DNA from: Pirellulimonas nuda
GTDB taxonomy: Bacteria > Planctomycetota > Planctomycetia > Pirellulales > Lacipirellulaceae
Direction of reading: 5' to 3'
Length of the DNA: 64,000 nt
Assembly (NCBI RefSeq): GCF_007750855.1
Contig: NZ_CP036291.1
Coordinates: forward strand, 5,926,905-5,990,904
This document shows positions 9,440 to 18,228 of this stretch, in pieces (positions within the stretch are counted from its first letter, which is position 1; each line of letters opens with the position of its first letter). Both the position numbers and the translations under genes were made by a program. A model generated the notes under the pieces. The model made no database searches. It saw nothing but the letters and a program-made list of their open reading frames with translations, and was not told the DNA's origin.

Positions 9440-9645
9440 TTCGTGAGCTCCGGGGCGGCAACGGCGGCGCAACTGGCAGGATCGACCCAATCGGTCGCCA
9501 GGTATTGTAAGCCCCCGACGCACAGAAGTCCCGCGCACTAGGCTTGCAGTGTGCGCGAGCGGGGCGTCGCCACTGGGAGATGGGCCCCCCGGCGCAGCGG
9601 AGAGGCCGCACGACTCGAACTATTCAAGTCCTCGGGAATCACGGC

Positions 9646-10776
9646 ATGGCGGATCACGTTTGCGAGAGCAGGGCCGCAGCGCGCCCCCACGCGCCGAGGA
9701 CGCGGTCGCCCCGGCTCGCTGGCGCGGGCCTGACTTGGGTCGTGATTGCGGCGATCCAGCCCGTCTGGGGCGCCGATTTTATGTTCCGCGCCGAGGTCGA
9801 TGGGCAGACCGTCGAAGGCTCGCCGCTCGCCTGGTCCGAGTCTAGCGTTTCCCTGCTGACGCGCGATGGCAGCCTGATCGACCTTGATCCGCAGCAGGTC
9901 AGCGGCGCCACGAAGACGGCGCCGCGGTTCCAGGGCTACCCCGCGACTGAGGTAGCGCCGCGCTTGCGCGACGAGTTCGGTTCTGGCTACGACGTAGCGT
10001 CCAGCACGCACTTTCTGGTGGTCTACCCCCGCGGCGATCGCCGCGACTGGGCGGCGCGGTTCGAGGCGCTCTACCGGTCGCTCACCAGATACGCGGCGGT
10101 GCGCGACTTCCCCGTATCGGACCCGGCCTATCCGCTGGTGGCGATCGTCTACCCCAGCGAAGCGGCCTACTACACCGCGATCCAGCAGATGGGGATCAGC
10201 CTCCCTTCGGGGATGCTGGGCCACTACGACCCGCAGACCAACCGCGTCTACTTGTTCGATCCCGGGGACGACTGGGAACAGCCGGGAGGGAGCGCCGCCA
10301 CGATCATCCATGAAGCGACGCACCAGGCCGCATTCAACGTCGGGCTCCACACCCGGTTCGCCGAGGCGCCCCGGTGGCTCACCGAGGGGCTCGCGACGCT
10401 GTTCGAGGCCCGCGGCGTGTGGGCGCCGCGGACGGGCGACCGCCCGAAGGACCGCTACAACCGGGGCCGGCTGGCCGACTACCGGCGGTACGCCAAAGAA
10501 GATGGCCCGCCGATGCCGATCGGCGCTCTGGTGGCCTCGGACGACGCGTTCAAAAGCCAACCGCTGGCCGCCTACGCCCAGGCGTGGGCGCTCACGTTCT
10601 ACCTCAGCGAGACCCGCCCCCGCCAATACGCCCAGTACTTGCAGACGACCGCCAACCGGCCAAACTTTGCAAGCTACGACCCCCGGTCGCGGCTCAACGA
10701 TTTCAAGGCGGCGTTCGGCGACGACCTGAGGCTGCTGGACGCCAACTTCGCTAGCTGGATGAAGAGCCTGGAGTAG
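9646..10776 (+). CDS. DUF1570 family putative zinc metallopeptidase, exported
   Basis: The product has 376 residues from the ATG at 9646. A hydrophobic segment (GLTWVVIAAIQPVWGA) near residue 30 looks like a signal peptide or anchor. The frame can be extended upstream, but those codons fall in the divergent promoter region. The core contains HEATHQ at residues 222-227, an HExxH-type zinc motif, followed by PRWLTEGLATLFEARG, whose Glu could be the third ligand as in gluzincin-like peptidases. This matches the DUF1570 family, common and uncharacterised in planctomycetes. The substrate is unknown. It is divergent from the STN-like gene and convergent with the TPR gene downstream. Confidence 0.85.
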   Translation: MADHVCESRAAARPHAPRTRSPRLAGAGLTWVVIAAIQPVWGADFMFRAEVDGQTVEGSPLAWSESSVSLLTRDGSLIDLDPQQVSGATKTAPRFQGYPATEVAPRLRDEFGSGYDVASSTHFLVVYPRGDRRDWAARFEALYRSLTRYAAVRDFPVSDPAYPLVAIVYPSEAAYYTAIQQMGISLPSGMLGHYDPQTNRVYLFDPGDDWEQPGGSAATIIHEATHQAAFNVGLHTRFAEAPRWLTEGLATLFEARGVWAPRTGDRPKDRYNRGRLADYRRYAKEDGPPMPIGALVASDDAFKSQPLAAYAQAWALTFYLSETRPRQYAQYLQTTANRPNFASYDPRSRLNDFKAAFGDDLRLLDANFASWMKSLE

Positions 10777-10839
10777 GGCGCCATGCCCCTGCGCAAGCGG
10801 GTCAATCCGGGGCCTCGTGCGATACGTGTGCTCTATCGA

Positions 10840-12549
10840 CTAGAAGTCGATCGTGCGGGCCGGCGTGGCGTCTTTCGAGGAATCGGACGCCGGCGGTGCG
10901 GCTTCCTGGGCGCCGGCCGCGTCGACGTCGTCGTTCTTGAGCTCGCGGTAGGGGGTCTTCGACTTGTAGTTGGTGAGCTCTTGGCTGAGCGCTCCCTCAA
11001 GCTTCCCTTCGTTCTTTTCGCGGTCCATGTCGATGGCTTTCTGCGACCACTCGATCGCTTTGTCGTACTCGCCCATCTCCGCGTACGCGGCCGCGAGCGT
11101 GCTGAGGATGTGGGCCTGGTTGAACTCCGTGATCTCCGCGGCCTTGGTGGCCATCTCGAGGGCCCGCTTGCCGTCGCGGAGCTCGTCGAAGGGGCTGGTG
11201 GCCAGCGTCCAGGCAAAGTTGTTGAGCACGCCAGAATCGTCTGGCGACTCGGCCAGAGACGACTCGAAGTCTTTCAACGCCTCGGCGTGCTTGCCAACCG
11301 AGAGGTACATGTCGCCGCGGAGCCGCAGCGCGATCGGCGTCCCGGGCGCCAGTTCGAGCACGCGGTCGAGCTGCTCGATCGCCTTGGTGTAGCGGCTTTG
11401 GTCGGCGTAGGCGGCCGCCAACTGCAGCCGGACTTCGGGGTTGTTGCCCGCTGCTTCGGCCAGCTTCTCGAGCGCCTCGATCGACTCGTCCTTGCGCTCC
11501 ATCTGCCCCAGCAGTCGGGCCCGCATCAGCAGCGCCCGGACCAGCCCCGGCTGCTTGGCCAGGACCTGGTCGATGTCGCCCAGCGCCTGCTCGTTCTGAT
11601 CGTTCAGCGCCAATAGCTCGGCGCGGATCAGCAGCGACGCCACGTTTTCGGGGGCGAGCTGGACCGCCTTGTTGAGCTGCTCGATCGCCTTGTCGAGGTC
11701 GCCCAGCCGGCTGAAGACCTCGCCCCGGTACTGGTAAGGGGAGACCGCGTCCGGTTCGAGCTCCGACGCCTTGTTGAAGCTCTCCAGCGCCGCTTCGGGC
11801 TTCTCTTGAGCCAACAGCACCAGGGCCTTGAGCTCGTGCACGGCAAAGTTTTCCGGCGCCATCGCCACGGCGGCGTCGATGTCCTTGAGGCACGCGTCGA
11901 ACTCCTGGGTAGCGAAGTAGTGCTTGGCCCGCAGCAGCACGTACTCCACCTTCTCCGGCTCGATCGTGATCGCCTTGTCAAAGTCGGCCAAACGCCGCTC
12001 GACGTCGGCCTGCGTCGCCCCGCGCAGCGCGTACGCCTGCGCCAGCTCTTCGGCCTCGAGGCCCATGCCGGAGTCGCCGGCGCTCTCGCTGGTCTTGATC
12101 GCCTGGGTCAGCGCCCTGCGCGCGGCGCTGGGGTCGCCCAGCGGGAGCGACTGAAGCCGGCCGATCAGCAGGTGGGCCGCGGGCTGGTCCTCGTCGAGGT
12201 TGACCACGCGCTGCAGGTCGGAGAGCGCCACCTGACGCACCTGCACCCACCGCGGGTCACGCCGCGGGTCGGTCAGCGGCTGGCCCAGCACGACCGAGGC
12301 CAGCGCCGTGGCCCGCTCGGTCAGCGAAGCGACCAGCATCTGCTCGGCGAGGTCGGTGTTGTCTGCGTCGAGGCCCTTCTCGATCGCCTCGTCCAGCAGC
12401 TCCACCACCTGGTTCAGGTCGCGGAGGCTCTCGGAGGTGAGCTTCAGCTCCAGCGCCTTGTCGAGGTCGGGTTGCCCCTCGTTCTCCGCAACGGCTGGCG
12501 CCACGCATGCGAGCAGCAAGAGTCCAAAACACATCAGACGGGCGTTCAT
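10840..12549 (-). CDS. Exported TPR-repeat protein
   Basis: The product has 569 residues. The ATG at 12549 starts MNARLMCFGLLLLACVAPAVA, a signal peptide ending before ENEG. About ten TPR units follow from residue 90 to 520, several near-canonical (VSPYQYRGEVFSRLGDLDKA, EVRLQLAAAYADQSRYTKAI, AHILSTLAAAYAEMGEYDKA). The C-terminal 45 residues are acidic and Ala-rich. It is probably a periplasmic protein-interaction scaffold; no catalytic domain is seen. The adjacent convergent gene is DUF1570, and ychF is divergent on the other side. Confidence 0.88.
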   Translation of the reverse strand: MNARLMCFGLLLLACVAPAVAENEGQPDLDKALELKLTSESLRDLNQVVELLDEAIEKGLDADNTDLAEQMLVASLTERATALASVVLGQPLTDPRRDPRWVQVRQVALSDLQRVVNLDEDQPAAHLLIGRLQSLPLGDPSAARRALTQAIKTSESAGDSGMGLEAEELAQAYALRGATQADVERRLADFDKAITIEPEKVEYVLLRAKHYFATQEFDACLKDIDAAVAMAPENFAVHELKALVLLAQEKPEAALESFNKASELEPDAVSPYQYRGEVFSRLGDLDKAIEQLNKAVQLAPENVASLLIRAELLALNDQNEQALGDIDQVLAKQPGLVRALLMRARLLGQMERKDESIEALEKLAEAAGNNPEVRLQLAAAYADQSRYTKAIEQLDRVLELAPGTPIALRLRGDMYLSVGKHAEALKDFESSLAESPDDSGVLNNFAWTLATSPFDELRDGKRALEMATKAAEITEFNQAHILSTLAAAYAEMGEYDKAIEWSQKAIDMDREKNEGKLEGALSQELTNYKSKTPYRELKNDDVDAAGAQEAAPPASDSSKDATPARTIDF

Positions 12550-12664
12550 CGGAAGATTCCTGGTTGAGGCGCCCAAGGCTCTTTGGGCGGTTTGAAGCGG
12601 TTGCCGGCATTATTGCCGGCCGACGCCGGCAGGGCCACGCTGGTTTTTTGCGGCAGACGCCATT

Positions 12665-12741
12665 GTAGGGCAGGCCCCGCTTGCCGGGCAGCGGAGCAAC
12701 CGGCCGCGCCCCGCCTGCGCCGCGGGCGGGGCCCGCCCTAC
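12665..12741. repeat. Intergenic inverted repeat, family B, copy 2
   Basis: The left arm GTAGGGCAGGCCCCGC (about 12665-12680) is matched by GCGGGGCCCGCCCTAC at about 12726-12741. The arms share GTAGGGC and the GGSCCCGC core with the element at 7394-7466. It lies in the divergent region between the TPR gene and ychF, where it cannot act as a terminator for either gene. Confidence 0.7.
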
Positions 12742-12800
12742 GGCGTAGTGGTCCGGCGCCGTACAATCGCCCCCCACACAAACTCCTGGGAAAACAAGCG

Positions 12801-13892
12801 ATGGAAGCAGGTATCGTCGGGCTGCCGAACGTGGGCAAAAGCACCCTGTTCAACGCACTCACCTCGGCGGGGATCGCCAGCGAAAACTACCCGTTCTGCA
12901 CGATCGAGCCCAATGTCGGCGCCATCGCCGTGCCCGACCCCCGACTGGGGGTGATCCGCGGGTTCATCCAGTCGGAAAAAATCATCCCGGCTATCTTGGA
13001 GCTGGTAGACATCGCCGGCATCGTCCGCGGCGCCTCGGAGGGGGAGGGGCTGGGCAACAAGTTCCTCACCCACATCCGCAACGTCGACGCCATCCTGCAC
13101 GTCGTCCGCTGCTTCGAAGACGCAGACATCACCCACGTAGATGGCGCCGTCGACCCCATCCGCGACATCGAGACCATCGAAACCGAGCTGATGCTGGCCG
13201 ACCTGCAATCGGTCGAGTCGATGCGCGACAAGGCGGCCCGCACCGCCCGCACCGGGGACAAAGACGCCAAGCTCCGCCTCGCCGTGCTTGAGAAGTGCGA
13301 GGCCCTGCTGGCCGAGGGCAAGCCGGTGCGTGCGCTCCAACTGGACGACCCCATCGAGCAGAAGACGCTGGCCGGCCTGCAGTTCCTCTCCAGCAAGCGG
13401 GTGCTGTACGTCGCCAACGTCGAAGAGGACGACCTCGAAGGCAAAGGCCCGTTGGTGCAGCGCGTACGCCAGCGGGCGGAAGAGCTGGGCGGCGAGGTGA
13501 TCGCCGTTTGCGCCCGCCTCGAGGCGGAGCTGAGCGAGCTGGACGAGGCAGACCGGGCCGAGATGCTCGAAAGCGTCGGCCTGGAGGAGCCCGCCCTGGC
13601 GGTGCTGACCCGCGCCGCCTACCACCTGCTGGGCCTGCAGAGCTACTTCACGGCCGGGCCGAAGGAGATTCGCGCCTGGACCATCCCCACCGGCGCCACC
13701 GGCCCGCAGGCCGCCAGCGTGATCCACAGCGACTTCGAGCGCGGCTTTATCCGCGCGGAGGTCTATTCGGTCGACGACCTGATAGAGCTCAAGACCGAGA
13801 AGGCGATCCGCGAGGCGGGCCGGCTGCGGGTCGAAGGGAAACAGTACGTGATGCGCGACGGCGACGTGGTGCACTTTTTGTTTAACGTGTAA
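12801..13892 (+). CDS. ychF: Redox-regulated ATPase/GTPase YchF (Obg family)
   Basis: The product has 363 residues, the normal YchF length. The ATG at 12801 gives [20 protein letters not shown], in which GLPNVGKST is the P-loop. G3 appears as [17 protein letters not shown] and the ATP-preferring NVEEDD replaces the usual NKxD. The C-terminal TGS-like domain ([18 protein letters not shown], and [17 protein letters not shown] at the end) is characteristic. YchF binds ribosomes and 26S-like complexes and affects stress responses and translation fidelity. The longer upstream frame begins within the inverted repeat and is not used. Confidence 0.96.
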   Translation: MEAGIVGLPNVGKSTLFNALTSAGIASENYPFCTIEPNVGAIAVPDPRLGVIRGFIQSEKIIPAILELVDIAGIVRGASEGEGLGNKFLTHIRNVDAILHVVRCFEDADITHVDGAVDPIRDIETIETELMLADLQSVESMRDKAARTARTGDKDAKLRLAVLEKCEALLAEGKPVRALQLDDPIEQKTLAGLQFLSSKRVLYVANVEEDDLEGKGPLVQRVRQRAEELGGEVIAVCARLEAELSELDEADRAEMLESVGLEEPALAVLTRAAYHLLGLQSYFTAGPKEIRAWTIPTGATGPQAASVIHSDFERGFIRAEVYSVDDLIELKTEKAIREAGRLRVEGKQYVMRDGDVVHFLFNV

Positions 13893-13999
13893 CCATCCTC
13901 CCCTCGCCCCTTGGGGGGAGAAGCCGGGGGGAGGGGGCAGCCACGGTGAATATGCTCCGTAAGGCTACCCCCTCCCCCTGAAAGGGGAGGGGGACCTGG
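13889..13999. repeat. Intergenic imperfect palindrome between convergent genes
   Basis: Poly-purine/pyrimidine words are arranged as a palindrome: TAACCATCCTCCCCTCGCC and GGGGGGAGGGGGCAGCC on the left, GGCTACCCCCTCCCCC and AGGGGAGGGGGACCTGGTTA on the right. It separates ychF from lhgO and could end both transcripts, but no T-run follows either arm. Confidence 0.65.
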
Positions 14000-15205
14000 T
14001 TACTCTGCCGCCAGCCGCTCTACCACCTGCCGGCCGATCTCCAGCGACGCGGTCGCCGCCGGCGAGGGGGCGTTGAGCACGTTCACCACCGGGCCGGACG
14101 ACTCGATCAAGAAGTCGTCCACCAGCTCGCCGTTGGGGAGCACCGCTTGGGCGCGGATGCCCGGCTCGGCGGGGGTCAGGTGCTCCGAGCGGATCTCTGG
14201 CACCAGCCGCGATAGCGCGCGGACAAACGCGCCCTTTGACAGGCTCCGCCACATCTCGCCGGCGCCCATCCGCCAGTGGCGCAGCGCCAGCCGCTGGAAG
14301 CCGCCGAACGACAGCGAGCCGACGAGCTCCCGCAGGTTCACGCTGGTCTTGCCGTACCCCTCGCGCGCCAAGGCCAGCACCGCGTTCGGGCCGCACTCAA
14401 CGCCGCCGCCGATCATCCGCGTGAAGTGCACGCCGAGGAACGGGAACGAGGGGTCGGGTGTGGGGTAGATCAGGTTCTTCACCAGATGGTGCGCCTGCGG
14501 CGCGAGATCAAAGTACTCGCCGCGGAACGGGATGATCCGCGCCGCCGGACGCAGCCCGGAGAGCTTGGCCACCTGGTCGCTAAACAGCCCCGCGCAGTTC
14601 ACTACCCGCGGCGCCGTGAACTCCCCGGCGGTCGAGTGGACCACCACCTCGCCCGCGCCCAGGGCGATGGCGGTCACCTTGGCGCCCGTCACCACGCGTC
14701 CGCCCTGCTGCTGGATCTGATCGACCAGCCGATAGCACACCTTGGCGTAGTCCACGATCCCCGTGCTGGGCACGTGCAGCGCGGCCACCCCCGCCGCGTG
14801 CGGCTCGAGCTCCGCCAGCCGCTCGGGGCCGATGCGCTCCGAGGGGACGCCGTTCGCGACGCCCCGTTCTTGGATCTTCTCCAGCGCCGCCACCTGAGAC
14901 GGGTCGGTCGCCACGATCACCTTGCCGCACGTCTCGAACGGCACCCCGTTCTGGGTGCAGAACTGTTCGAGCTGCTGCTTGCCGTCGCGGCAGGTCTGCG
15001 CCTTCAGGGAGCCAGGCTTGTAGTAGATGCCCGAGTGGATGACGCCGCTGTTGCGTCCGGTCTGGTGCATCGCGACGGCGGGCTCTTTTTCGAGCACCAC
15101 GACGGGCCGGTCGGGGAAGCGCTGGCTGTACCGCCACGCCGTGGCCAGGCCAACGATTCCGCCGCCGATGACAATGAGCTGTGCGTTGGGCAACAAGTTA
15201 ACCAC
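14000..15205 (-). CDS. lhgO: L-2-hydroxyglutarate oxidase (LhgO/YgaF type)
   Basis: The product has 401 residues, starting with GTG. The N-terminus has the FAD-binding dinucleotide fold [16 protein letters not shown] (residues about 11-26). [20 protein letters not shown] follows, a strongly conserved block of the L-2-hydroxyglutarate oxidase/dehydrogenase family, and the segment [10 protein letters not shown] is also typical. The enzyme oxidises L-2-hydroxyglutarate to 2-oxoglutarate, passing electrons to oxygen or the quinone pool at the membrane. It is a lone metabolic gene here, upstream of the flavin reductase homologue on the same strand with about 210 bases between. Confidence 0.9.
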   Translation of the reverse strand: MVNLLPNAQLIVIGGGIVGLATAWRYSQRFPDRPVVVLEKEPAVAMHQTGRNSGVIHSGIYYKPGSLKAQTCRDGKQQLEQFCTQNGVPFETCGKVIVATDPSQVAALEKIQERGVANGVPSERIGPERLAELEPHAAGVAALHVPSTGIVDYAKVCYRLVDQIQQQGGRVVTGAKVTAIALGAGEVVVHSTAGEFTAPRVVNCAGLFSDQVAKLSGLRPAARIIPFRGEYFDLAPQAHHLVKNLIYPTPDPSFPFLGVHFTRMIGGGVECGPNAVLALAREGYGKTSVNLRELVGSLSFGGFQRLALRHWRMGAGEMWRSLSKGAFVRALSRLVPEIRSEHLTPAEPGIRAQAVLPNGELVDDFLIESSGPVVNVLNAPSPAATASLEIGRQVVERLAAE

Positions 15206-15229
15206 GAAGGGCAGGAAGGTTCACGAAGG

Positions 15230-15416
15230 ACGTGCGGACCCGAACCGCCAAGGACGCCAAGAGCGCGGTGACGGACGCAAAGTTAACAGAGTCGATATCG
15301 ACACCTCATCTGCAAACCCATGTCTCGGATTATGGAAGTCTCGCGTCGATCCGGCTGATCCTGTAATCCCGTCTCGTCCGTTCTTGGCGCTCTTGGCGAT
15401 TCCGGTCCGTCCGTCG
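15230..15416. repeat. Intergenic imperfect inverted repeat
   Basis: The left arm includes ACCGCCAAGGACGCCAAGAG and the right arm CTTGGCGCTCTTGGCGATTCC in reverse orientation, with further weaker pairing outside (GACGGACG / CGTCCGTC). Just left of it is the word ACCACGAAGG...TTCACGAAGG. It fills most of the gap between lhgO and the flavin reductase gene. Confidence 0.65.
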
Positions 15417-15417
15417 A

Positions 15418-15900
15418 TCAGTAGTGATTGCCAGACTTGCGGACATGTACGGTTGGCTTGCGAGAGTCTTCGACCGCCACGCCGCCGCCGGTCACGCGGG
15501 CCAAGAAGATGCGGTGGTCGCCCGAGTCGACGTGCGAGGTCGGCTCGCACTCGAGCCGCCCGAGCGCCGCGGCCAGCGCCGGCGCGCCGCTCGCGGTGCT
15601 GCTCACTTCGAGCCCCTGGAACGCGGGCTCATTGGGTTCGAACCCCTTGGCGAAGTGCTTCATCAGGGCGGACTGCCCTTCGGCGAGCTGGTTCAGCACA
15701 AAGGGCGTCCCTTCGGTCAGCCACTGGGCCACGTAGCGCCCCTGCTTCACGGCAACGGTCACCATCGGCGGCTCAAAGCCGGCCTGCATCACCCAGCTCG
15801 CCAGCATGCCGGTGGCCCGCTCGCCGGCGCCCGCGGTGAGGATGAAGATTCCGCTGGGCACCCGGCCCAGCGCCGCTAGTGGATCGGTGTGGTCTGTCAT
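15418..15900 (-). CDS. Flavin reductase-like FMN-binding protein
   Basis: The product has 160 residues from the ATG at 15900; the 44-residue upstream extension reads through an inverted repeat and is rejected. LGRVPSGIFILTAG, GMLASWVMQAGFEPPMVTVAV and FVLNQLAEGQSALMKHFAKG match the flavin reductase (FMN-binding split barrel) domain found in diflavin flavoproteins and NADH:flavin oxidoreductases. It probably binds FMN and reduces it or another acceptor. The physiological partner is not evident. Confidence 0.88.
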   Translation of the reverse strand: MTDHTDPLAALGRVPSGIFILTAGAGERATGMLASWVMQAGFEPPMVTVAVKQGRYVAQWLTEGTPFVLNQLAEGQSALMKHFAKGFEPNEPAFQGLEVSSTASGAPALAAALGRLECEPTSHVDSGDHRIFLARVTGGGVAVEDSRKPTVHVRKSGNHY

Positions 15901-15927
15901 GCCGCGAGGTCCATCCAAGAAAGTGAA

Positions 15928-16011
15928 ATAGCCGACGGGCTCCGCCCCGTCGCCGCGCTTCGATTGTCGGGCGCTGCCCGCTGCTCCGACGGGGCGGAGC
16001 CCGTCGGCTAT
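15928..16011. repeat. Perfect 25-bp intergenic inverted repeat
   Basis: The arm at about 15928-15952 (ATAGCCGACGGGCTCCGCCC then CGTCG) is exactly reverse-complemented at about 15987-16011, with a 34-base GC-rich spacer. It lies upstream of the flavin reductase gene between two genes on the minus strand. No T-run follows. Confidence 0.85.
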
Positions 16012-16057
16012 TGGCTGATTGTGCTTGGCCATTGTCGTTGGCTTGGTCGTGCCGGGT

Positions 16058-16351
16058 TCATGCTAGCTTCTCTCGGACGCTATCAACCTTCGCTCGGATC
16101 CGCCCCGACCGTCCCTTGCGGTAGTCCAGCTTGGCGGAGCAGGTCACGCGGTCGTGGCTTTTGGCGAGGTGCCGCATGCACCGATCGATGATTGCTAGCA
16201 CCTGGTCGAGCTCTCCTTCCACGATCGTCCCCATCGCGTTGAGCTCGTATTCGAGGCCGCTTTGCTCGATCAGGGCCACACACTCTGCCACGTGCTGGCT
16301 AACGCTCTCTCCCGCGCCAAGCGGAACCACGCTTAATTCGAGCAATACCAC
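16058..16351 (-). CDS. MTH1187 family thiamine-binding-type protein
   Basis: The product has 97 residues using a GTG at 16351, which has AGGGGGAG seven bases upstream. A TTG six bases further in is an alternative, and there is no ATG at the expected place. The sequence LLELSVVPLGAGESVSQHVA, the central NAMGTIVEGELDQVLAII and the C-terminal conserved RVTCSAKLDYRKG match the MTH1187/YkoF-like family. These small ferredoxin-fold proteins form tetramers and bind thiamine or related ligands. The role in this organism is unknown. The gene is upstream of the flavin reductase on the same strand and divergent from the DUF1207 gene. Confidence 0.88.
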   Translation of the reverse strand: MVLLELSVVPLGAGESVSQHVAECVALIEQSGLEYELNAMGTIVEGELDQVLAIIDRCMRHLAKSHDRVTCSAKLDYRKGRSGRIRAKVDSVREKLA

Positions 16352-16560
16352 TACAACTCTCCCCCTTGAGGCGCCGATAGACACGAAGATTGTACCTGCG
16401 TAGCGTCGGTCGTCGACCGGCAATGCAGCACAAAGCCTTGCTGCTACGCCCCTTACGTTCCGTCAATTTTGCACTGTTGGCCGGCCCAGGCATCGACTAG
16501 AGTTCTGCCCGCGCCGGATTTCGCGCAACTACCCAGCGGGGCTGTCCCGCCCATCGGCCC

Positions 16561-17553
16561 ATGCACACCCTTACGATCCGCCTCGTTTGCCTGGCGCTGT
16601 TCGCGGCCGGGGCGCAGGGGCTGGCCCAAGGCCGTGAACCGCTCCGTGACCCCTTCATCGACTCGGGGTACGACCTGCTCAGCACGCCGCCGCAGGCCGA
16701 GGGCGTAGAGCCCGTTCAGTACTTGGACGGCTACGTTTCCGAAGACGACCCCTCGTACGACCTCGGCTACTGCTGCGACTGCGAGCCCTGGTCGTGGCAC
16801 ATCCTGCCAGACGGGGTGATCTACAAGTCGTACTGGGCCGGGCCGCGCGAGCCCCGCATGGCGCTTCAGGCCATCTCCAACCGCACCGCTTCCGGCACCG
16901 AGGGGCTGTGGGACGCCACGCTCGGCGGGCGACGCGCCATCCTCCGCTACGGCAACAACAACCCGCTCAACCCCGAAGGCTGGGAGGTCGACATCGAGGG
17001 CGCCGCCATCGTCCGACTCAACCTCGACGAAAACCGCGACCTCGACTCCTCCGACTTCCGCTTCGGCGTACCGCTTACCTACGGCAAAGGCCCGTGGGCG
17101 GTGAAGTTTGGCTACTACCACCTCTCCAGCCACCTGGGCGACGAACGCATCCTGCGCAACGGGGTGAACGACCGCGACAACTACGTCCGCGACTCGATCA
17201 TCTTCGGACTGTCGTACCACGTGACCCCCGCGCTGCGGGTGTACGGCGAGACCGCCTTTACGTTCTTCAACGCCGGGCTGGCCGACCCCTGGGAGTTCCA
17301 GTTCGGCGCCGAGTACGCCCGCGCCGGGGTGACCGGCCCCTGGGGAACGCCGTTCGCAGCGACCAACGCCCACCTGCACGAAGAGATCGGCTTCAGCGGC
17401 GGCTGGACCTTCCAGACCGGCTGGCTGTGGCGCGGCGACTCGGGCAGCGTCATGCGGCTGGGGCTGCACTACCACAACGGCCCCAGCAGCCAGTACCAGT
17501 TCATCACGACCAGCGAAGAGCAGGTCGGCTTCGGCATCTGGTACGATTACTGA
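16561..17553 (+). CDS. DUF1207 family exported protein
   Basis: The product has 330 residues with a signal peptide (MHTLTIRLVCLALFAAGAQG, then LAQG). The core carries WHILPDGVIYKSYWAGPREPRM and the later LYHYHNGPSSQYQF-type C-terminal region characteristic of DUF1207. Alternating hydrophobic beta strands (WAVKFGYYHLSSHLG, LRVYGETAFTFFNAG) and a terminal aromatic (IWYDY) suggest an outer-membrane beta barrel. The function is not known. The longer antisense frame over the same interval is a composition artefact. Confidence 0.88.
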   Translation: MHTLTIRLVCLALFAAGAQGLAQGREPLRDPFIDSGYDLLSTPPQAEGVEPVQYLDGYVSEDDPSYDLGYCCDCEPWSWHILPDGVIYKSYWAGPREPRMALQAISNRTASGTEGLWDATLGGRRAILRYGNNNPLNPEGWEVDIEGAAIVRLNLDENRDLDSSDFRFGVPLTYGKGPWAVKFGYYHLSSHLGDERILRNGVNDRDNYVRDSIIFGLSYHVTPALRVYGETAFTFFNAGLADPWEFQFGAEYARAGVTGPWGTPFAATNAHLHEEIGFSGGWTFQTGWLWRGDSGSVMRLGLHYHNGPSSQYQFITTSEEQVGFGIWYDY

Positions 17554-18228
17554 GCGTCGGCGCATCCCATTTTTGTCCCTTTGTCCACCGCCCGGGGCGG
17601 GAACAAAATCGGACAAAACCCCGCCGCTCCGCCCGCGCCCCTGCGTTTCTCGCAGAATCGGCGGCCGCGTCCCCTGCCCCGCGGGTCCTCGGGACCCCTG
17701 TGGCGTGGGTTGAGTGGACAAAACTCTCATGGATCGGACACCTCGCTCCGGGTAGTGGACACTCATCTGACCTCGGGCGCAGCGCCGGGGAGGCCAGCGG
17801 ACACCTCAGGGACAAAACCCCGCGCCGCTCCCTGCTGCCGCGACCTCGGCGCGCAGCCCGCCCGCAGGCGTCGAGCGCTCTCGCCCGGGTCGCTACGCGA
17901 TTGTCCGCGGGGCGGTGGCTATTTGCGAGCAGAATCTTCGGCGCAGCGTTGCGATTGAGAGCCGCGTGAGCGCTTGCCTGGGGCCCGCGACGCCCCGACT
18001 GAGCAGCGGCGTCGTCGACCGATCGTCGGCCGCCCACCTTGTGCCGAAGGCGCTCGCGCTGGTGGTTTAGGCTGCTCCCCGCGAGACGCGTCTGGGCTTG
18101 GTTCGGGGCCATTCTTGTGCTCTTCGGGCAGCGATGCGGGAAGTGGCAGCGGATTTGCTTAGCTTCTCCCACTCCTCACACCGCCCACGGGGCGGCGAAT
18201 CCCAATCCCTTTCCTGGAGACCTACCCC
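17554..18228. other. 675-base gene-free stretch with GGACAAAAC words
   Basis: No frame here has plausible coding content; the longest (222 residues, minus strand) is Arg/Ala-rich and lacks any family signature. The left half repeats related words: TTTTTGTCCCTTTGTCCAC near 17571, GGACAAAACCCCGC near 17611 and again near 17812, GTGGACAAAAC near 17714 and GGACACCTC twice. Some are in inverted orientation, so the stretch may be a decayed palindromic element. The right half holds the presumed promoter of the membrane-protein gene. Confidence 0.55.

Noticed and set aside
16453-17766. 437-residue minus-strand frame
   Set aside because: It is antisense to the DUF1207 gene, which has a signal peptide and family motifs; this frame has low-complexity valine/arginine composition.
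17504-18172. 222-residue minus-strand frame in the large gap
   Set aside because: It shows no family motif, no ribosome-binding site and an Arg/Ala-biased composition, and it overlaps the repeated words.
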